The notes under the pieces were generated by a model. The model made no database searches, had not been told where the DNA came from, and saw only the letters and a program-made list of their open reading frames with translations. Positions 52,401-61,400 of a DNA stretch of 64,000 nucleotides are shown here, in pieces (the first letter of the stretch is position 1; each line of letters begins with the position of its first letter). The stretch is from Alviniconcha marisindica (Eukaryota; Mollusca; Gastropoda; Provannidae). Location: assembly GCA_018857735.1 (NCBI GenBank), contig JABMCL010001586.1, positions 310,001 through 374,000 on the forward strand. The letters are read 5' to 3'. The translations under genes and the position numbers were made by a program.

Positions 52401-55400
52401 AGCTTGTAACATCCTGCCAACCCAGCAGGGTCACCTCACAATGACCAACTCAGTCACCGGCTTGTAACGTCCTGCCAACCCAGCAGGGTCACTTCACGAT
52501 GACCAACTCAGTCACCGGCTTGTAATGTCCTGCCTACCCAGCAGGGTCACCTCACGATGACCAACTCAGTCACCAGCTTGTAACATCCTGCCTACCCAGC
52601 AGGGTCACCTCACGATGACCAGCTCAGTCACCAGGATACCAACTCAGTCACCGGCTTGTAACGTCCTGCCAACCCAGCAGGGTCACTTCACGATGACCAA
52701 CTTAGTCACCGGCTTGTAACGTCCTGCCAACCCAGCAGGGTCACTTCACGATGACCAACTGAGTCACCGGCTTGTAACGTCCTGCCAACCCAGCAGGGTC
52801 ACCTCACGATGACCAACTGAGTCACCAGCTTGTATCGTCCTGCCAACCCAGCAGGGTCACCTCACGATGACCAACTGAGTCACCGGCTTGTATCGTCCTG
52901 CCAACCCAGCAGGGTCACTTCACAATGACCAACTCAGTCACCGGCTCGTAACGTCCTGCCAACCCAGCAGGGTCAGCTCACGATGACCAACTGAGTCACC
53001 GGCTTGTAACGTCCTGCCAACCCAGCAGGGTCACCTCACGATGACCAACTCAGTCAAATGCAAATAAATAAATAATAATGATGAAATACTTATAAAGGGT
53101 GAACAAACAGAGCCTGGCGTGCTGTGCAGAAATTCAAATATAAACTACATGTATGATGAGTCAACTCAATCAGAAAAGAACAATAACAATGACTACAAGC
53201 AAGTTAAATCACAAGAAACAAAACAGATAAAACCTACATTACACACACGTACACATGCACGTGCATATACATGAACAAGCTCATGCATACTCATGCACAC
53301 ACACACACAGAGAACATCAGTCGATGGAAACAATTAAAGAGTGATGTTCAAATGTTTGGTCATAGCAGGTGGAATGCATAGCGTTCTTGAGTCAGAAGAG
53401 GAGTGGATTTGTCTTGATGGACAGTGCACATGAAGAAGGGCAGATGGGTAAACAGGGGCTGTATCAGAGAAAAAGGGGTGACAAAGAGTTGATAACTTGT
53501 ACTCGACGTGTTTGTGTGAAAAGATCTGAGGAGGAGCACCATTTTCACCCCACACAGAACAAGATCGACCAGCAAGGGTGACAGCTGGAGTTTCTGTCTG
53601 GTAGCAAGTGCCATAGACTTGGTTTTAATTGGTGATCAAAACTGTCTTGCATATTATTTCTGATCTGTAAAATATATTTTCCAGATGTGTGCAGTGTTGT
53701 GTGATCTGCCAGCATGTCACAATCAACAGATATATGTTTCATGCGTAAAGGAAGGTCGTCAGTAAAGAGACTAAAAAGAATCGGTCCCAAGACAGAGCCT
53801 TATGGTACACCAAACTTTACTGTGTCTTCAAAGAAGTAAAAGCCACGAAGTAAGACCCACTGCATTCTATTATCAAAATATGATTTAAATAATGGTAGAG
53901 ACAATGAGGTCTTAAGATAAATACTGAGCTTTTTCAATAGGATATCATGATCAATGAAGTCAAAAGCCTTCTTTATGTCTAGGGATACTAAGCCAGACAC
54001 CTCAGATTTATTCATGGTTGTTAGCCAAGAATTTGTAAGGTGTGCCAATGCAGTATGCAGTGTTGCAGGAGTAATTCTGTCTAAACCCAGACTGAAATGT
54101 ATGAATAGCCATTTAAATGAATGTGCACATGCTTTTTTAGAAGCTTTGATAAAACTGACAGAAGTGATATTCGTCCATAATTAGCTGAATTTGTTTTATC
54201 CCTAGATTTTGGAAGCAGAATCACTTTGGGGGTTTTAAGCTCAGATGGAACCAAAAAAAATCTCAGTATTTCCAGCTCTGAAATATATTTGCCTAGTTCC
54301 GAATCGGAAAGCTACAGGATTACAAATGGGTCTTGCCCTCTAGTTTTTTTGTCTGCAGATATCCACAAGATTTGAAAACTCATATTCAGTCATTTGTGGT
54401 TCTATTAATGATCCTGCCAAAGACGGGAAATGATTGTTGAAAACATCTGCAGTAAGCTTCTTTGGGATGTTGGTAGAAGCAGAATGATGTCCTTTCACAA
54501 ACAGAGAGACAGAGAGAGAGTCAGCTGTGCAAAAGGGACTTCAGTTGCGAGAACTGATCCAGATGAATAGACTGAGGGATCTGTCTAGACTGGGAGACCC
54601 ATGCAAAACCACATATGGCACTCACTAGAATGAAAGGACCCCATGTACAGGTCATTTGGAGGGCATGCAGGCAACTTGGGGGCATGTTTTACAAAAATGA
54701 CCCATATCAGCATATGCTTTTTTTTTTGCTTTTGTGTATGCTGCACGCAGTTTTCAAAAAGCATGGACCATTATAACAGCATCCTGAAATGATCCTGTAC
54801 AGTTGTTGGGACATTAAAACTAACCAAGAATTAACCATAAAAACAAGTAAGTGATTAAGTGATTAATATACTGTGAAAACTAACACACAAACATTCACAT
54901 CAACACACACTTACACATGTAAATCCCAGGGCAGTATCCAAGCTTTATTGCCCTGATATAAGCGCCCTGGTTGACTGGGTGTCAAAAACAAGTTTCCTTC
55001 CTTCCTTCATCCAACCTTTAAGTTGAACACAGGCCACAAGATCGGGGCCAGGGCAGTACTTGACCTTGAAGACCATTCTTAATTGGGCGAAGTGTTTGTT
55101 TGCTGAACATACTTCAGACAGTTCGACAAACTATGGTTCATTTCTTAACTGAACTTTTAGTTTGCCGAACATGGTTCAGACAGTTTGATGAACTATCCTT
55201 CGTTCTTAACTGGCTTACAATGAGATGCCAGCTTCAGCCTGAACCTGCGGCAGCCAGCATGATCAATCCAAAATGGAGGCTCCAGTCGAGTCCGGTCAGT
55301 ATATACTATACTTTAATCATCCCTCAGAGGGTAATTCAACTAACTACTATATCATTCTGAGTCCCAGAGACAAGGCTGTGCCTCCCACAAGTCAACAACA

Positions 55401-58400
55401 ACAAAAAAGCCCTCCGAAGAGAGTGAAGTACCTAGCAACACCGTCATCCATTTTTATTTCTTCCTCATCCACAGGAGAGCTCTCGCTCTCAGCCAATCGG
55501 AGACAAGGTTCGTCGAACTGGGCAAATATTCCGAGAACATACTGAGCGAAGATTTTTGGACCCCAAACATACCTTCATTACAGTTCAATGAATACCCCGA
55601 ACTATATTCAGGAAGCAAAAGTGCGCCCAATTAAGAACCAACTATGTTCGCAAACAAATGTTTGCCCAATTAAGAACAGGCTTAAGGCTGAACCCAGGCT
55701 ACAAGACTGGGGGCAGGGCAGCATCTGACCTTTGGGTTGAACACAAGCTACAAGACTGGGGGCAGGGCAGTATCTGACCTTTAGGTTGAACACAAGCTAC
55801 AAGACTGGGGCAGGGCAGCATCTGACCTTTAGGTTGAACACAGGCTACAAGACTGGGGGCAGGGCAGCATCTGACCTTTGGGTTGAACACAGGCTACAAG
55901 ACTGGGGCAGGGCAGTATCTGACCTTTAGGTTGAACACAAGCTACAAGACTGGGGCAGGGCAGTATCTGACCTTTAGGTTGAACACAGGCTACAAGACTG
56001 GGGCAGGGCAGTATCTGACCTTTAGGTTGAACACAGGCTACAAGACTGGGGCAGGGCAGCATCTGACCTTTAGGTTGAACACAGGCTACAAGACTGGGGC
56101 AGGGCAGTATCTGACCTTTAGGTTGAACACAGGCTACAAGACTGGGGACAGGGCAGCATCTGACCTTTAGGTTGAACACAGGCTACAAGACTGGGGCAGG
56201 GCAGCATCTGACCTTTAGGTTGAACCCGGGCCACAAGACTGGGGCAGGGCAGTATCTGACCTTTAGGTTGAACCCGGGCCACAAGACTAGGGGCCAGGAC
56301 ATAGAGGGCCCGGATACAGCGTGCACGCAGCCCGTGGTTCCTCTCCATGGCCTGGGGTTTCAGGTCTGTGGGAAGCTCTTTGTCTTTGTTGTAATATCTG
56401 CAGATAGTCATGTGCAACATTTGAAGAAACCTTAACTGATCTGCACACGAGTTTGTGTACATATATAAATGCATGCATGTAGCATGTGTATGTGTGCATG
56501 TGTGTGTGCCTGCATGCAACATCGTTTCTGTGTGTGTATCCGTGTGTGTATGTTGCCTGTATTTTATATAAATACAGTACTATTTCATGTAAGTGTACAC
56601 ACATACAGGAACCATGTGAAAATCCCTTCCCCCCCCCCCCCCCCCGCCCCCCCCCACCACCATCCCATTTCCAATTTCAGAAGTGAAAAAGTCATATTAT
56701 GCACCTGCTTAAAAAAAGAAATTATGCAAAACAGCATCAGCCTCACATACATCCAACAAGTTTGCTACAACAGATCACACACACACACACACACACACAC
56801 ACTTGTAGCAAACTTGTTGGATGTATGTCACACACACACACACCCCCCCCAACTAAGAAACACATGTACATATGCCTAAATAAGAGACAAACAAAAGCTC
56901 ACATGTGCCTATAATATGGCACACAATTTAAACAAAGCATGCATGCTGTCAAAACTGTGCAGCTACATACAGAGCAAAATACTTAAATACATCACCTTGG
57001 TGCATATTACACTGGTAAATATTATATAATTATTATTCGAATATTAAGCCTGTTCTTAACTGGTCAAACTGTTAGTTCACCAAACATACTTTGGACAGTT
57101 TGACGAACTACACTTCGTTTCTTAATTGAGCTGGAACAAACTTTTGGTTCACTGAACCTGGTTCAGACAGTTTGACAAACTATACTTTGTTTCCTAACTG
57201 GCTTGTGAGGTGAGCTTTGGGCTGAACTTGGGGCAGACGTTGAGCAGACAGCCTGATCCAAAACGCAGGCTACAGTATACTTTAATCATTCCTCACAAGG
57301 CAATTCAACTAACAACTATATCATTCTGGGTCCCTGAGACAAGGCTATGCCTCCCACAAGTCAACAAATAGGTCAATTCTCTCTGAAGTGAGTCAGCTGT
57401 ATCATCACCATCATGCATTCTCCTTTCTAGGCCTGTCTTCCTCAACCACAGGAAAGCTCTCTATGCTCTCAACCAATCAGAAGCAAGGTGCCAAACTGAA
57501 CGATTGTTCCCAAAGCATGTCGAACAAAGTGTTTTGGACCCTGGACATAGCTTTGTCGCCATTTGTCGAACTGCCCAAAGCAGGTTCATGAAGTAAAAGT
57601 TAGCCCAGTTAAGAACAAACTAAGTTCATTGAACCTTTTTTTTAGGTTCAGCGAACTAGGTTTGCAAAGTAAACATTTGTTCAATTAAGAAGTGCTTTAG
57701 GGATTAACTCTTTCAAGGCTTTTCGCGGCTTAAGACGCGGAGCTTAGCAGTACGCTTGACGACGATCCACATCTTCGGACACGGTAAGAATTAACAGTCT
57801 TACCAACTTTTGAGTTGACTGGAGGCAATTATATTACACTAACTGCATCAATTTCAGACACTTTCGGTAATCCCCCTTAGTCCAGTCGAGTGTTCCTTTG
57901 TCTGTTTTGGCATTTGTAACACGTGTCAAACGGACGAAAGTTGTACGTTTGAAAATGGCAGCGTGCAGAGTGAACATGCATTACTCGCTGAGGGAAACTG
58001 TGGAATTAGTACTGAATGAGGGCTCAGATCTAGAAGATTTTTTGGACAGTGGTTCTGAAGAGAACGTTGTTGATTCTGGCGAGGAGTTTGTGGCAGTAGA
58101 TCTTGAGGCGGACTCGAGAGACAGCGATAATAACATCTTCATTTTCATCATTGGGATCCGTGCAACCAGTAGAATAAAACTTTTTTTTATTACTGTGTTT
58201 AGACAGTTCCCGCTTTGCTGTGGCGACAGAGAAAGGTATATGACTCGATGGATTATTTATCTGACAAGTACACATCCCAAGCTTTCTAAAAATGTCTATG
58301 TTTATTGTATTATTCCTAGTAGTTTATTTACTATGATTTTTTTTTAAATGGCCAAAAACAGTGCGTCTGCAGGAGCCGAGCGTGCCATTTTGCGGCGTCT

Positions 58401-61400
58401 TGAATGAGTTAACTTCAGGTCAAACTGGCTGGGATGGAACATTCTGCAGATGCCACACTGGTGGCATTTTGGTTGGTTTGACACTTGAAGCCTAGAGTCT
58501 ATACAGGCTCCTTGGCACACCTGAATAAGTTACTTCTTTTCTTTTTTCTTTTTTTGTAACTGGACACTAATCCAGATTTCCAGCAATCTTTTCTTTCTTG
58601 CTTGTTTTATGTACTTCTACAGTTCTGGTACGCAGGTACATCACATACAAATTTGGCTGCGTGTCAACCACACTGACAGTATCATTACTATCAAGGAGAC
58701 ACTACCCAGCATTGATTTCCTGTGCCGAGAAAAAACTTTCCGCTCCCTCCCTCCCTACACACACACACTCAAACACACACACTCAAACACAACCCCCAAA
58801 AGCAATTCCCACTTTATGATCACATGTATTACCTCTTATACATGTTTCTCCAGAACTGATATTTCTTCGTGGTTTCATACGAGTCTCTACACAGGAGGGC
58901 AAACTTTTGGACGTGTTCCGGGTGAACGTAGCCGGACAGAAGGTACCACAGGTCCACCGGGTACACCAGCCCCGTCTTGTCCTCCTGGCTGCTGGACTGC
59001 GTCTTCTTGCTGCGTCGTCGACACTGCGTAACAGCAGATGGATCCTTTTCCGCTAGTCAAGAAAGAGAAAAAATGTCTTCGCCATAAAATTGTAACTTCA
59101 TTTCGTCTGTTACTTGCATAATTAAATTTCTAGGACACCACCAAAGTTATGACTTTAGCTTTGAAGAAGCTTGGAACAAAAGGAAACTGAATGTACCTGA
59201 ACACAGAAAGTAATAAGGCAGGATTCATGTTGGTAGTCAACACATGCACAGCTGTATTTTGACCTACTCCCCGTTTCAACTAAAGAGAGCACCCCTGATA
59301 CTTTGGATTCTCTGCAGAAGGGACGGCCATTTCCTCCCCCATGCTTCCCAACACCACAATTCCCAGTTCAAACTTTTTTCTTTACTAAAGCCAAACTGAT
59401 TATGAAGGAACACTCACAGAAATATAAAACGAGGTTTGTTGCCTTGCACAGTAAAACATTGCCCTTTCTGTGCATACAAACTGAAGTCACTGTTACTGTC
59501 TGCAAACTACACTTCTGCAGTGCTGTCAACTGGTTTTAGCTTGATTTGTTTAAATTTTTATTTGGTGTCAACTCTTTTAATAGTTGTTGCTGATCGCTTT
59601 TATATAAAGCTATTCTCTGCTCTCCAGCACACTCACTGTGCTAGCATGTGATTCTACATAAGTGAACAGCTTTTTATAGCACATTTTTGAATATCCACCG
59701 AAGTGGTGTACTTACAGCCCTGGCATGGCTGGTGCCACATGAAACTGCTGCCATCTCGGCACATTCTGTGTACACCACACTACTGTCCCATGTCAATTCA
59801 TGCAAAGCCATCCACGTAAGGTTCGTTCGCTTTTAGCTGTAATCTGCCACCTGCACTTTTGGCAGAATGACAGGGGTCTTTTACGTGCTACTGCAGTAAC
59901 CTGGGGGTGGGGCAGACACCGCAATGAGTCAACACAGAGTTTTGACCCTGGAGAAGAAAACTGTCCCACTGCTCCCGCAGGAATTGGAACCTGCCACCTT
60001 TTGATCCTGAGCCTGGTGCTCTAACCACGGAGTTATTCCCCCTCCCTAGCAGTATACTTTTATGGATCAAATGGTGGCTAGTTTTACTTCTATTCATTAC
60101 TTGCAGCCAAAGCTTCATAACAGTAAAATCCTTATATGACCTTTTGACTAGCCTAAATTTTTTCTCTGCATATATATACGACTTAGTGCCAAAAGGTGCG
60201 CAAATGGGGGGTCCGATTTTTGACTGTCAATAAAATCTGTTTCAAACATTTTGTTTTGTTGTTGCTTTGTGTGCGTTCATAATTGGTCAGTATCACAGTG
60301 GAAACAATATGAGCTCCAAATCTGGAGCAGGTGGAGAAATATAATTTTTTTAAAGTGAAAAGCGCCACAAAGTTCGACCCCTGAAAATGGACACGCTCAC
60401 GGTGAGTGCTTTCGATGCTTTCATTCACGTACATGACGAATCAAAACATTACCTCAGTCACCGATTTGCACAGATGAGATATTGCTTTACACAGCGCATA
60501 TAAAATTGATTATCACTAACTTTTGTTTTTGGAGTTAGAGGCTCCGAAATATCCATCGGTCAAACGTTATGTGTGCTGAAATGTTTCATGATCAGCATCC
60601 GCAGACAATCTAGTGAAGAACTGACTTTTTCTTTCATCGAAACTTTAGTCACTGTGGTACATCACTGCATCAGGCGCCAATGTTTTATTTTACTGCCAAA
60701 TGTCTGGGTAGTTTTTAAAATATATTTTGCCATTCTTCATAAAATTGTTGCAATAAATAACGTTCAACAACGTATTAGATTAAACAAGCAAAAGGAAAAA
60801 AAAAAGTTTTCGCGCTTTTGCACTACTTCCATTTAGCCATGTTACACATCCGGGTCATTTGCTTTTAGCACATGGCCGCATGGAAGAGACGTTCTGATAT
60901 ATATGCGAAAGGTGTGTGGTAATATTTTTGAAGACCGCAACGTTCAACTTTATTTGAACGTTCATCGGAGATTTAGTCAAATCTTCCGGCTATACGATGA
61001 TATTTATATTGGTATATGCCGAATCTTTTAAAAGTATCGGAATGTTAGCATACAGAGTGAGTTTTTGTTGCTGTCGATCTAAAGTTTGTGCAGATGCTTT
61101 TGAAAATTTGTTTTCACCGAGTTTCTTACAACATGAGTGCGTGTTGAAATCGTAATGTGCGACAGCAGACTGGTTATAAACAGTATATTCTGATCGTACT
61201 CTTTACATTTTTTGCTTGCACTTAACGCAGTTCGTTTTGTTTACAAACTACGTCTTCAAACAAATCATCATATATGGTAGACAATTCGAATTTACACAGG
61301 TTAAAGTCGTCAAGTTAGGTGTTGAACATTACAACACGAGCTGTGGAAATAATAACGTTCAATATAATTATAGTGACCATGCCTGTCTGCCTTCCAGAGT

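Noticed and set aside
59975..60047. Possible second tRNA gene on the minus strand
   Set aside because: A and B boxes are present but acceptor and anticodon stems do not pair, and a SINE body follows.
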